From Bacteroidales bacterium (GTDB lineage Bacteria > Bacteroidota > Bacteroidia > Bacteroidales > UBA10428): a DNA stretch of 64,000 nucleotides. The DNA lies in assembly GCA_016929525.1 (NCBI GenBank), contig JAFGIP010000097.1, positions 1 to 64,000 of the forward strand. The letters run 5' to 3'. The notes under the pieces were generated by a model. The model was not told the origin of the DNA, did not search any database, and saw only the letters and a list, made by a program, of their open reading frames with translations. A program made the translations under genes and the position numbers. Positions 1-9,087 of the stretch are shown in pieces (the first letter of the stretch is position 1; every line of letters begins with the position of its first letter).

Positions 1-533
1 ACAGTATAAAGCTTAACCTGGATCATTCTCATTATGCAAGTCAGATTTACATAATCAGCATAATAACCAGGAATGGCCTGCACTATAATTCAAAGTTTTT
101 ATATCGTAAGTAGTAAGATGTTGGTCTGTTTAGTGAAAGATTAGCAATGTACAGCAGGTTTATAAATGAGAAGGTGTAGTGAATTGGAAAAACTGATTAA
201 TTAATGAATATACAACGTTAATAAAACTGGATGTTATGTGAAATACAAACCTTATTTCTGTTTAAAAACCTTAGTAGACAAGATTTAGCGACAAATTATA
301 AACCTTATTAGCTTATTAATTTTTGGATGAATGCCAGAATAAATAATGTAATAAGGTTAGGATTGTATTCATTATTCGGGCTATTAAGATTATAATTTAA
401 TTGAAATATGATTTAATACTAACATCACTACGGGGAGGATAAACGGTGATGCAGCAATCTCAATTACTTACGGTCAGAGTATCACTAGTTATGGAAATTG
501 GAGTTTATGTTTTAGTATATGTCCGTCTATTCC
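1..533. other. Intergenic, no convincing gene
   Basis: This AT-rich stretch has no open frame with a usable start. One frame around 430-510 reads like a short piece of a secreted beta-rich protein (…DAAISITYGQSITSYG…). It has a stop just upstream and runs out after about 45 codons, so it could be a decayed gene end or chance. Nothing else is recognised. Confidence 0.4.
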
Positions 534-1715
534 CTACAAATTCTCAGGCAGGTATTTCTTTTCCAGAATGGCATACTGTGACGGGTAATACAATCTGAGC
601 ATTGATACATAATAATTATAAGGTTTATGCTGATAACCCCAGGGTTCTTTTTTATAAAGTTCATCATTAATAAAATGCCCGTTATCACCAATCTTATAAA
701 TTGCCATTAATGAATCGTTCTGCAATATTGAAGAATCATTAAGCATTTTAGGATACACAACCGGTTCAATCTTAATTAAATTTCCGGTTCTGCGGTAACT
801 GATATCCTGAACATATTCAGGCATCTCTACAGGGCCAACTTCTTTTGATATCTGATCTGATGCAGAGTGCCCAAGTTTTATTACCGATTCCATGATATTA
901 TCTTCAAATAAACTAAATAATCCGGCGTAAAGCATTTGTTTCGGATCAAAGTTATCCGGGTCTTCCAGCAGTATCTTTAACTGGTCGGAAAAGTCAGAGC
1001 CTGCATTACCCAAAGGAAAATCAGGGATCGGATCTTCCGGATTGATAATGGTAAAACTTGTTTGATCATCACAAAAGCGTCTGTCGTATTCATCGATAAA
1101 AATATCATTACCAATCATCGGTGCAGCGAATGCATATGTTTTAAACCTGTTTTTTTCTGATATTTCATTGTCGGATAAATTTTCCAAACAGGCACGCATC
1201 ATATTGGCAAGTGACCCTCCCTGGCTGTGTCCTGTAAGTATTATATCATAAATACCTTCCCGGTTTAAATTATTAATATGAAATATGATATCATTTGATA
1301 AAAATGCAACGGCAAGCGCAAAACCGCTGTGCACTGCTGCTGCCGTGTCCTGTGCGAAACAATAGTTGAAAATATCCCCTGCTGTTTTCATCGTTCCCCT
1401 GGCCGGGATCATGGCTGCATAAACGTTTTCCAGCCAGCTCTCTTTTTTAGCTGTAGATCCCCTGAAGTTTATCACCGCAACTGAACCTTTTTGATAAATC
1501 TGAAACTTATTATCCATCCCGAAAACTCCCGATGTATATTTCTTCTGATAATCTTCAGGCAGTATCTCGGCGTCAGAATTGTACAGGTCTATGAAAGTAA
1601 AGCTGTTACATATGGCAATCATATCCATGGTTTCTTTCTTATCATAACCGGGTTTTATCTGGGCAAACAATTGTAAGCTTATAACAGTTGATAAAATAAT
1701 TAATGCTGGTCTCAT
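534..1715 (-). CDS. Secreted class 3 lipase-like protein
   Basis: This is a 393-aa alpha/beta-hydrolase of the lipase class 3 type, expected to hydrolyse ester bonds of acylglycerols or similar lipids outside the cytoplasm. An N-terminal signal peptide (about residues 1-19, ending LFAQ) is visible. The nucleophile elbow GHSQGG places the catalytic serine at about residue 164, preceded by the hydrophobic strand IYDIILT as in the family. A probable catalytic Asp lies in NPEDPIPDFP; the His is less certain and could be one of those near the C-terminus. There is no T9SS sorting domain and no lipobox, so a periplasmic or freely secreted location is likely. The gene stands alone, transcribed away from the pentapeptide-like gene. 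The family assignment is strong; the real substrate is unknown. Confidence 0.8.
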   Translation of the reverse strand: MRPALIILSTVISLQLFAQIKPGYDKKETMDMIAICNSFTFIDLYNSDAEILPEDYQKKYTSGVFGMDNKFQIYQKGSVAVINFRGSTAKKESWLENVYAAMIPARGTMKTAGDIFNYCFAQDTAAAVHSGFALAVAFLSNDIIFHINNLNREGIYDIILTGHSQGGSLANMMRACLENLSDNEISEKNRFKTYAFAAPMIGNDIFIDEYDRRFCDDQTSFTIINPEDPIPDFPLGNAGSDFSDQLKILLEDPDNFDPKQMLYAGLFSLFEDNIMESVIKLGHSASDQISKEVGPVEMPEYVQDISYRRTGNLIKIEPVVYPKMLNDSSILQNDSLMAIYKIGDNGHFINDELYKKEPWGYQHKPYNYYVSMLRLYYPSQYAILEKKYLPENL

Positions 1716-1904
1716 TTATTGTAATGTATCTTTTTTACGATATCTTGTTTTTGTAAATAATAAGAAAGGAAACTTATTGTTTGAAATTATTAACCGCAAT
1801 AATATCTCAATTATTGTATTCTCAGGCAACAGATTGAACTTTATTTTATCCTTCTGAACATTATAAAATATGTTACGTTAAACATTTCGCCAATTTAATT
1901 GTTA

Positions 1905-2948
1905 ATGGTTTGGGAAAGGAAATTGAACAGTATGGATTTAGCAGATTCAAGGCGTGTAAACGTTTACAGCGGTAAAAAATCATTTTCAGTAAACAAGTTT
2001 CTTCATAGTGAAGTAATGATTATTGCCATAAGCATATGGTCAGTAATGGCAACCTTTTATCTGATCATAAAGTTTTTTAAGGATTCAAATGTAATTCGGG
2101 TCTTAAAACAGGAATGGATCTTAGTTGCCATATATTCACTGGTAGTGATTATGCTGATTAAAATAATATCAGATGTTATCAGGAGGAAAAAGAATATCGC
2201 CGGAATATTAAAACATATTGAAAAAATAATCCCGGATAATGAGAAAGATAAAACTGATTTACTGATTGATAATTTAAAAAGTCTTTCTCTGGCATCTTAT
2301 AAAAAAAATATCTTTTTAAGCAATCTGTCCGGGTTAAAAGATGTTGAATTAAAGGGAATTCGACTTTCTGTCTCATTACAGAAAGTCAGGTTTAAATTAA
2401 GCAGAATTATCGATTCAGTGTTTGGCAACAGGAATCCGTTTGAATTTCGAAATGTAAAGCTGAATTCAGGAGAAATTCTTCGATCGGCATTTGTCAAAGG
2501 AATATTTACTCATGTATATTTTATTAAAACATTGATACGTGACACCTTATTTGACAAGATCTCATTTACCGACACTCAGTTTGACCACACAAAAATATGG
2601 AATATAAGGTTTACTAATTGCGTTTTTAATAATCCGGTAAGGTTGAATGTTAAAAATGAAAGCGTTGAAAGTTTCAATGTAATGGTTACCCCGGGCTTTG
2701 TATGTTCCAGGCTTGATAAGGTTGAGTTTGACAACGTTATCTTCAACGATATCGATTTCACGGGAACAGGACTTTTAAACTGTAAGTTCACAAATGTCAG
2801 CGGACTCACGCCTGAACATTTTCATTTCGTTGCTACTTTATATAATACAGAGTTGCCGGAGGAAATAGCAAAAAGTTTACGAAACACGCATCCCGAATTG
2901 TTTAATAAATCTTCAAAAGCAAAACTATCCAAAGTAGATAACCGTTAA
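1905..2948 (+). CDS. Two-helix membrane protein with pentapeptide-like C-terminus
   Basis: I do not recognise a named family. Two hydrophobic segments at about residues 35-58 (MIIAISIWSVMATFYLIIKFF) and 72-92 (WILVAIYSLVVIMLIKII) are followed by a basic linker. About 140 residues near the end show the five-residue periodicity of pentapeptide repeats (phrases such as LIRDTLFDKISFTDTQF and VEFDNVIFNDIDFTGTGLLNCKF), which normally fold as a right-handed quadrilateral beta-helix. The repeat is degenerate. Starts are possible at the ATG of 1905 or the in-frame ATG at 1932; a TTG at 1899 is less likely. It is probably an inner-membrane protein with a cytoplasmic beta-helical domain, function unknown. 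It is followed by a repeat-bearing intergenic region and so is probably a single-gene unit. Confidence 0.6.
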   Translation: MVWERKLNSMDLADSRRVNVYSGKKSFSVNKFLHSEVMIIAISIWSVMATFYLIIKFFKDSNVIRVLKQEWILVAIYSLVVIMLIKIISDVIRRKKNIAGILKHIEKIIPDNEKDKTDLLIDNLKSLSLASYKKNIFLSNLSGLKDVELKGIRLSVSLQKVRFKLSRIIDSVFGNRNPFEFRNVKLNSGEILRSAFVKGIFTHVYFIKTLIRDTLFDKISFTDTQFDHTKIWNIRFTNCVFNNPVRLNVKNESVESFNVMVTPGFVCSRLDKVEFDNVIFNDIDFTGTGLLNCKFTNVSGLTPEHFHFVATLYNTELPEEIAKSLRNTHPELFNKSSKAKLSKVDNR

Positions 2949-2994
2949 GCAACATAGATTAAGTGATTTTCGGTAAGAGGTTGTCTGAAAAATC

Positions 2995-3088
2995 CTTTGT
3001 GTACTTTGAGATTCTTCTTCTAGTACTTTGTGGTTAATATAAATAACTGAACCACAGAGAACACTGAGTAACTATTAAGTTCACTGAG
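2995..3088. repeat. Imperfect inverted intergenic repeat (CTTTGTGGTT / AACCACAGAG)
   Basis: CTTTGTGGTT at 3026-3035 and AACCACAGAG at 3050-3059 form an inverted repeat with one mismatch. Outer related words (CTTTGTGTACTTTGAG on the left, ACACTGAG…TTCACTGAG on the right) extend the symmetry. This wording is typical of dispersed intergenic repeats seen in many Bacteroidota genomes. No coding potential is visible. Confidence 0.6.
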
Positions 3089-3248
3089 AAATAGCAGTTA
3101 GATTTGGATTCTTTTTATTTTTCTGTTAGCCATTATAAATTTAAATCAACAATAGGTACTGAAATTTTACTTCATATACCTTAATAAATAAGCTAAAATA
3201 CATTTCTCCGGATCAGGCACTATTTCAAAAATTATAAATATTCTTTCG

Positions 3249-3305
3249 TTTTAATCTGCCGTTAATCGTTTATTAATTCTTTTTTAAGGGCGGGCGTGTA
3301 ATTTG
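3249..3305 (+). promoter_or_regulatory. Phased TTAA array A and -7 element of the GH71/99-GH3 operon
   Basis: TTAA occurs at 3251, 3262, 3273 and 3284, an exact 11-bp period with unit nnTTAAtnnnt. Ten bases after the last TTAA lies GTAATTTG (3298-3305), close to the Bacteroidetes -7 consensus TAnnTTTG. The start codon at 3375 then leaves about 60 bases of leader. The same arrangement occurs at 19841, 24925 and 36695. I infer a tandem-bound activator site, possibly for the SARP-like regulator at 33775-36360. Confidence 0.6.
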
Positions 3306-3374
3306 CTTCGGTTTTCAATGCTGATTGAAAAATTTAATGAATCAACACAGTATTAAACAAACTTCCGGAAGCAA

Positions 3375-4673
3375 ATGAAAAGATACATATTCATAATAGC
3401 GTGTTTCATAGTACTGAGTCTGGTTGCATCGTCGCAAAGTGTTAGGAATTATCCGCTGTATCCAACCTACAAGGGACTGGTGATGTGTGGCTATCAGGGG
3501 TGGTTCAGGGCCGAAGGCGATGCAACCGATCAGGGATGGGTTCACTATGGATCAGAAAATAAATTTGACACGGCTCATCTTACCATCGACTTATGGCCTG
3601 ATATGTCGGAGTATGAAAAAAGCTACCCTGCAAGTTTTATTGAAAGTGACGGATCTCCTGCCAGGGTCTTTAGTTCTGCTGATGAATCTACAACTGATGT
3701 TCATTTTCGCTGGATGAAAGAGTATGGTATCGACGGTGTATTTGTACAGCGCTTTTATAGTTACTGCCGAAATGAAAAAGCGAGAAAAATCCCTGATATA
3801 GTGCTGGGTAATGCCCTTAAAGCATCACAGAAATATGAACGGGCAATTGCTGTTATGTACGATTTGTCAGGACTAAGACCCAACGATGATGACTGTTCTC
3901 TGATCATAGAGGACTGGAAACATCTGTGCGATGACCTTAAGGTTAAAAATTACGGGGCAAAACAAACTTATCTTTATCATAACCAAAAACCGTTGGTTGC
4001 AATCTGGGGCCTCGGATTCCCGGACAGACCCTATAACATTCGGGATATAGGTATCGATAAACTTATTGATTTTTTAAAGAATGATCCGGAATACGGGGGT
4101 TGTTCTTTAATGCTGGGGGTTCCTACATATTTCAGAGAACTTGATTCCGACTGTCTTCCCGATACTTATCTGCATGATCTGATCCGCTCGGCAGATATTG
4201 TTATGCCCTGGATGGTTGGCCGGTTCACCCTCAATATTTATAATGAAATGAACATGTATGCCACACATATTAAAAAAGACATTGCATGGTGCAAGGAAAA
4301 CGGTGTTGATTATTCTCCTTGTGTTTATCCCGGCTTCAGTTGGTATAACATGCATAAAGGAAGCACTCCTCTTGATCAGATACCCCGGTACAAAGGAAAA
4401 TTCATATGGTCACAGATAAGTACTGCAATTGATAAGGGTGCTGACATGCTTTATGTCGCCATGTTCGATGAGATCGACGAAGGAACTGCCATATTTAAAT
4501 GCACGAATAATCCGCCGGTGAATGCAGCCTTCGTAACATATGAAGGTTTACCAACCGATTATTACCTGAAGCTTGTCGGAATGGCTGGTAAAATGCTGAG
4601 GAAGGAGATACCTTTTTCAGATGAACTGTATAAAGAACTTTATGGTGATTGTTCGGCAGAAGGTAAAAAATGA
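3375..4673 (+). CDS. Secreted GH71/GH99-like glycoside hydrolase
   Basis: This 432-aa protein is related to the Bacteroidetes GH71/GH99-like enzymes often found in PULs, whose GH99 relatives cleave alpha-mannosides endo-wise. A signal peptide (residues 1-20, ending VASSQS) indicates export. The segment YKGLVMCGYQGWF near the N-terminus and the C-terminal MFDEIDEGTAI block match the second copy at 21721. The block aligns with the FNEWHEGTQI catalytic region of GH99, so E366 and E369 are the likely catalytic pair (inference). No T9SS domain is present, so it is probably periplasmic. It is the first gene of an apparent operon with GH3-GH43-GH3 and lies behind array A. Specificity is uncertain; fold and catalytic pair are fairly sure. 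Confidence 0.72.
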   Translation: MKRYIFIIACFIVLSLVASSQSVRNYPLYPTYKGLVMCGYQGWFRAEGDATDQGWVHYGSENKFDTAHLTIDLWPDMSEYEKSYPASFIESDGSPARVFSSADESTTDVHFRWMKEYGIDGVFVQRFYSYCRNEKARKIPDIVLGNALKASQKYERAIAVMYDLSGLRPNDDDCSLIIEDWKHLCDDLKVKNYGAKQTYLYHNQKPLVAIWGLGFPDRPYNIRDIGIDKLIDFLKNDPEYGGCSLMLGVPTYFRELDSDCLPDTYLHDLIRSADIVMPWMVGRFTLNIYNEMNMYATHIKKDIAWCKENGVDYSPCVYPGFSWYNMHKGSTPLDQIPRYKGKFIWSQISTAIDKGADMLYVAMFDEIDEGTAIFKCTNNPPVNAAFVTYEGLPTDYYLKLVGMAGKMLRKEIPFSDELYKELYGDCSAEGKK

Positions 4674-4751
4674 AGATTCTCAAATGAGTTACAGAAGATA
4701 TATTTGCTAACTTCTGGTAAATATTTAAAAGGTTAATAAATTTTATCAGTT

Positions 4752-7340
4752 ATGAATGTGAAGAAAATAAGTAAATGTTATGTGATAGCAGTAATATTTA
4801 TTGCTTCTGTAATTCAGTATACCTGTAATAATGGTTATGAGTATCCTTTTCAGAATCCCGGGCTTTCTTTTGAATACAGGGTCGATGACCTGGTAAACCG
4901 GTTGACGCTGGAAGAAAAGGTATCTCAAATGATGAACCATTCACCTGCAATTGATCGGCTGGGTATTCCTGCCTACGATTGGTGGAACGAGTGTCTGCAC
5001 GGTGTTGGAAGGTCAGGACTGAATGTAACTGTATTCCCGCAGGCAATTGGTCTGGCAGCAACTTTCGACAGTGATGCACTGCGAAAAACAGCTTCATATA
5101 TTTCTGATGAAGCAAGGGCTGTGTATCACGAATCATTGCGATTGGATCTTGCAGGAGAACGTTACCGCGGACTTACGTTCTGGACTCCTAACATTAACAT
5201 TGTACGTGACCCTCGCTGGGGGCGCGGACAGGAAACTTACGGTGAAGATCCTTACCTGACTTCGGTAATGGGAGCGGCCATGGTTCATGGGCTCCAGGGT
5301 GATGATCCGAAATATCTGAAAACATCGGCATGTGCAAAACATTATGCTGTGCACAGTGGTCCCGAGCTTTTACGTCATGAATTCGATGTTACTGTCAGCA
5401 ATTATGACTTGTGGGATACTTACTTGCCGGCTTTTAAACATCTTGTGGTCGATGCAAAGGTATCAGCCGTTATGTGTGCTTATAACAGGTATGCCGGGCA
5501 GCCTTGTTGTGGAAACGATTTTTTAATGAACGACTTTCTGAGAAACCAGTGGGGTTTTACAGGGTATGCCACCTCCGATTGCGGGGCAGTCGACGATTTT
5601 TATACCAGACATAAAACTCATCTCGATGCAGCTTCAGCTTCTGCAGATGCTGTCTTGCACGGTACCGACCTGGAATGCGGAGGGTCGTACCAGGCACTTC
5701 TCGACGCGGTTAAAAACAATTTCATCAGTGAAAAAGATATTGATGTTTCTGTAAAGAGGCTGTTCATGATCAGGTTCCGTCTTGGTATGTTTGATCCCGA
5801 TAACCTGGTAAAATATAGTCAACTGGAACCGGTAATTATTGAAAGTGATTCGAATAAAATCCAGTCATTGGAAATGGCACAGAAGTCCATTGTTCTTCTA
5901 AAGAATGAAAACAATCTCCTCCCCCTTGATGAAGATATTAAAACAATAGCAGTTGTTGGTCCAAATGCCGATAACAGAGGGGCACAGCTGGGAAATTATA
6001 ATGGCTTCCCAACGCATATTGTATCAGTTCTGGAAGGAATAAAAGCCACAGCTGGCAGCAATGCCGATGTAATTTATGAGAAAGGTCTTAATTACGATAA
6101 TGATAATCTTTTTAAAACCATTGATCTGAGTCAAAATTTCTTTTTTGAAGATGAAAAGGGATGGCTTGCAGAATATTACGCTAATCGAAATCTGGAAGGA
6201 GAACCATTGGTTTCGGTACTGCAGACTTCCATCGATTTGAATTCGCCACAGGAGAGCCAGATTATTAAAGGAATAGAAAATACTAATATATCGATCAGAT
6301 ATAAAACAATATTCAAACCCTCAAAAACTGATAATTACGCAATACAGATTGAATCGGAACATGGATACAAATTATATATCGATGACAGGGAATGTCTCAA
6401 TGAATGGTGGGATCATGGAAACCTTACGCGCCAATATAATTTTAAAGGAGTAGCCGGCAGCAGCTATGAGATAAAGATTGAATACTTCCAGATAGGTGGT
6501 CGTTCGGCATTTAAGTTTAAAACAGGAGTCATTGAAAAAAGCAATCCTGAAAACCTGGTAAATAAAGTCAAGGATGCCGATGTAATTGTTTTTGTTGGCG
6601 GTATTTCCAATGCCCTGGAAGGTGAAGATGCCGATAAAAGCTGCATCGACATTCCCGCTATTCAGACAGAATATATGAAAGCACTAAAAAATACAGGGAA
6701 ACCTGTTGTACTTGTTCTTTTCACAGGTAGCGCAATGAATTTCAACTGGGAAACTGAAAATATTCCGGCCATTTTAAATGCGTGGTATGCCGGCCAGGAT
6801 GGAGGCACTGCCATTGCTAAAGTGCTGTTTGGTGATTATAATCCTGCCGGACGACTGCCGGTTACTTTTTATAAGTCGCTAAATGATCTGCCACCTTTTG
6901 AAGACTATAAAATGGCAGAACGTACATATCGATATTTTAAGAAAGAACCGCTTTATCCTTTTGGCTTCGGACTTAGCTATACCCGATTCGACTACAACTG
7001 GCAAAGCAAACCTGCTGAAAATTATAAAGTAAATGAGATAATCTCTTTTTCTGTAGATATAACAAATTCCGGCGATATGGACGGCGATGAGGTGGCTCAG
7101 GCATATCTCGTTTATCCTGAAGGTAAAAATCTTCCGTTGAAAGAGCTGAGATATTTTAAGCGGGTAACAATTGAAAAAGGAAATAAAAAGACACTGGAAA
7201 TAACGATACCTGTTAACGATCTTAAAAAGTGGGATGAAGCAAAGCAGTCGCCGGATGTACCAAAAGGTGAGTATAGGATCTTTTTAGGTGGAAGTTCATC
7301 TGATGAGAAGATTACAACCGGCTTTAATATTGCGGATTAA
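4752..7340 (+). CDS. GH3 lipoprotein, beta-xylosidase-type, with PA14 insert
   Basis: This 862-aa glycoside hydrolase family 3 exo-enzyme removes terminal beta-linked sugars. The N-terminal domain carries LTFWTPNINIVRDPRWGRGQ, wording typical of GH3 beta-xylosidases. The nucleophile is D276 in TSDCGAV. A PA14 carbohydrate-binding domain is inserted at about residues 467-595 within the second catalytic domain, and an fn3-like domain closes the protein. The signal ends in a lipobox (IQYTC), so it is a lipoprotein. It lies 78 bp after the GH71/99-like gene and 13 bp before the start chosen for the GH43 gene, so it is operonic. Beta-xylosidase is the best guess; beta-glucosidase remains possible. 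Confidence 0.85.
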   Translation: MNVKKISKCYVIAVIFIASVIQYTCNNGYEYPFQNPGLSFEYRVDDLVNRLTLEEKVSQMMNHSPAIDRLGIPAYDWWNECLHGVGRSGLNVTVFPQAIGLAATFDSDALRKTASYISDEARAVYHESLRLDLAGERYRGLTFWTPNINIVRDPRWGRGQETYGEDPYLTSVMGAAMVHGLQGDDPKYLKTSACAKHYAVHSGPELLRHEFDVTVSNYDLWDTYLPAFKHLVVDAKVSAVMCAYNRYAGQPCCGNDFLMNDFLRNQWGFTGYATSDCGAVDDFYTRHKTHLDAASASADAVLHGTDLECGGSYQALLDAVKNNFISEKDIDVSVKRLFMIRFRLGMFDPDNLVKYSQLEPVIIESDSNKIQSLEMAQKSIVLLKNENNLLPLDEDIKTIAVVGPNADNRGAQLGNYNGFPTHIVSVLEGIKATAGSNADVIYEKGLNYDNDNLFKTIDLSQNFFFEDEKGWLAEYYANRNLEGEPLVSVLQTSIDLNSPQESQIIKGIENTNISIRYKTIFKPSKTDNYAIQIESEHGYKLYIDDRECLNEWWDHGNLTRQYNFKGVAGSSYEIKIEYFQIGGRSAFKFKTGVIEKSNPENLVNKVKDADVIVFVGGISNALEGEDADKSCIDIPAIQTEYMKALKNTGKPVVLVLFTGSAMNFNWETENIPAILNAWYAGQDGGTAIAKVLFGDYNPAGRLPVTFYKSLNDLPPFEDYKMAERTYRYFKKEPLYPFGFGLSYTRFDYNWQSKPAENYKVNEIISFSVDITNSGDMDGDEVAQAYLVYPEGKNLPLKELRYFKRVTIEKGNKKTLEITIPVNDLKKWDEAKQSPDVPKGEYRIFLGGSSSDEKITTGFNIAD

Positions 7341-7353
7341 CTTTTATAGTCTT

Positions 7354-9087
7354 ATGAATCTTAAACTTAAACCGGTCGACCTATTAATTCTTGTTGCATC
7401 CTTGTCTGTATCATGCAATAAGAATGTTCCCGATAAGGAGTTGCAAACGATATGTAATCCTGTGGATATTAGTTACAGATTTCAGTTGGAAGAACCTTCC
7501 AGAAGGGAAGCGGCAGATCCTGTGATAATTCTGTTTAAGGATATGTATTACCTGTTTGCTTCCAAGTCGGGGGGCTACTGGAGTTCGCCCGATCTTATCA
7601 GTTGGAATTTTATTGCCACCGACCAGATTCCTGTTGAAGATTATGCTCCGACTGCTGTTGTAATTGAAGACACTGTATACTTCATGGCAGGCTCAGTAAA
7701 GAACACAATTTTTAAATCGACCGGTCCGGAAACAGGTAAATGGGAGATTGCCAGGGAGTCTCTGCCTTTAGCTGCAGCTGACCCTGTACTCTTTCTCGAT
7801 GATGATGGCAGGTTATATTTTTTCTGGGGCTGTTCTAATGTAAATCCTATTTATTGCATTGAACTCGATTACCAAAATAATTTTGAACCGGTCGGTGAAC
7901 CGGTTATACTTATGAATTCCATTCGTGATAAATATGGATGGGAAGTACCGGGTGATTATAATACTCTATATAATAATTCACCATGGATTGAAGGTTCCTG
8001 GATGAATAAAATAAATGGTCGGTATTATTTGCAATATGCAGGTCCGGGTACAGAATTCAAAAGCTATTCCGACGGGGTTTATATTTCTGATAAACCACTT
8101 GGTCCGTATGTGTCGGCTGAACATAATCCGTTTGCATATAAACCCGAAGGCTTTGCATGTGGTGCCGGCCATGGAAGTACATTCACGGATAAATACGGTA
8201 ATTACTGGCATGTTGGTACTGTTACCATATCGGTAAAACATATCTTTGAAAGACGCCTGGCACTTTACCCTGCATTTGTCGATCAAGATTCAGTTCTGTA
8301 TACCGTCACAAAATTTGGAGATTATCCCATTATAGTTCCTCAAAAAAAAGTTGAAGGTTTCGACGATATATTTCCCGGATGGATGATTTTATCATTTAAA
8401 AAAGCTGTAACAGCTTCTTCTTTTATCGACTCGTTGCCTCCCGAAAATATGACGGACGAAAATATACGTACGTACTGGTCCGCACATACAGGGAATGACA
8501 ATGAATGGGCTGTCCTTGATTTAGATGATGTTTATGATGTTTATGCGATTCAGCTGAATTTTGCAGAACACAATACCGGTATATCAGGAAGGTTAAAGGA
8601 CATCGCTTTTCAGTATACTGTCGAATCTTCCGTAGAGGGCAACAATTGGAAACTTCTTATCAATAAATCGGAAAACCAGACTGATAATTCACACGATTAT
8701 ACTCAACTCGACCATAAAATTAGCTGCAGGTATTTAAGAGTGAAGAACAAACATATTCCCGGTGGAAATTTTGCTCTTTCGGGTTTTCGTGTTTTTGGTC
8801 TTGGCAATGGTGAGAAGCCTTCTCCGGTTAAAGACTTTAAAGTTGAAAGAGACCCTCGAAATGGAAGGAGTGTTATGTTAACATGGAACAAGGTAGACAA
8901 TGCTACCGGTTACAACATAAATTATGGGAGCCGTGAAAACAAGCTGTATCATAACTATATTTTCTACAGCGATACTACGATTACTATAAATACTCTGAAT
9001 AAAGGACAAGACTACTATTTCAACATTGAATCATTTAATGAAAATGGCATAACTACAGGTAAAACGATTAAACCGGCTTTTAAATGA
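7354..9087 (+). CDS. GH43 lipoprotein with F5/8C and fn3 domains
   Basis: This 577-aa family 43 enzyme is typical of alpha-L-arabinofuranosidases and beta-xylosidases. The five-bladed propeller shows the usual triad: base D55 in EAADP, pKa modulator D143 in AADPVLFLDDDG, and acid E213 in PWIEGSW. A discoidin-like (F5/8 type C) domain (about residues 350-485) and an fn3 domain (about 490-577) follow. I chose the ATG at 7354, giving a lipobox SVSC; an in-frame ATG at 7288 lies inside the GH3 gene and would spoil the signal. Its stop overlaps the next gene's start (ATGA), showing translational coupling. Exact linkage specificity cannot be read from sequence alone. Confidence 0.83.
   Translation: MNLKLKPVDLLILVASLSVSCNKNVPDKELQTICNPVDISYRFQLEEPSRREAADPVIILFKDMYYLFASKSGGYWSSPDLISWNFIATDQIPVEDYAPTAVVIEDTVYFMAGSVKNTIFKSTGPETGKWEIARESLPLAAADPVLFLDDDGRLYFFWGCSNVNPIYCIELDYQNNFEPVGEPVILMNSIRDKYGWEVPGDYNTLYNNSPWIEGSWMNKINGRYYLQYAGPGTEFKSYSDGVYISDKPLGPYVSAEHNPFAYKPEGFACGAGHGSTFTDKYGNYWHVGTVTISVKHIFERRLALYPAFVDQDSVLYTVTKFGDYPIIVPQKKVEGFDDIFPGWMILSFKKAVTASSFIDSLPPENMTDENIRTYWSAHTGNDNEWAVLDLDDVYDVYAIQLNFAEHNTGISGRLKDIAFQYTVESSVEGNNWKLLINKSENQTDNSHDYTQLDHKISCRYLRVKNKHIPGGNFALSGFRVFGLGNGEKPSPVKDFKVERDPRNGRSVMLTWNKVDNATGYNINYGSRENKLYHNYIFYSDTTITINTLNKGQDYYFNIESFNENGITTGKTIKPAFK

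Noticed and set aside
430-540. Short coding-like frame near the left edge (…DAAISITYGQSITSYG…)
   Set aside because: There is a stop just upstream, no start codon and no family match. It is kept only as a note in the intergenic entry.
1491-1676. Forward open frame opposite the lipase gene
   Set aside because: It is the antisense shadow of a clear lipase gene, with no family features.
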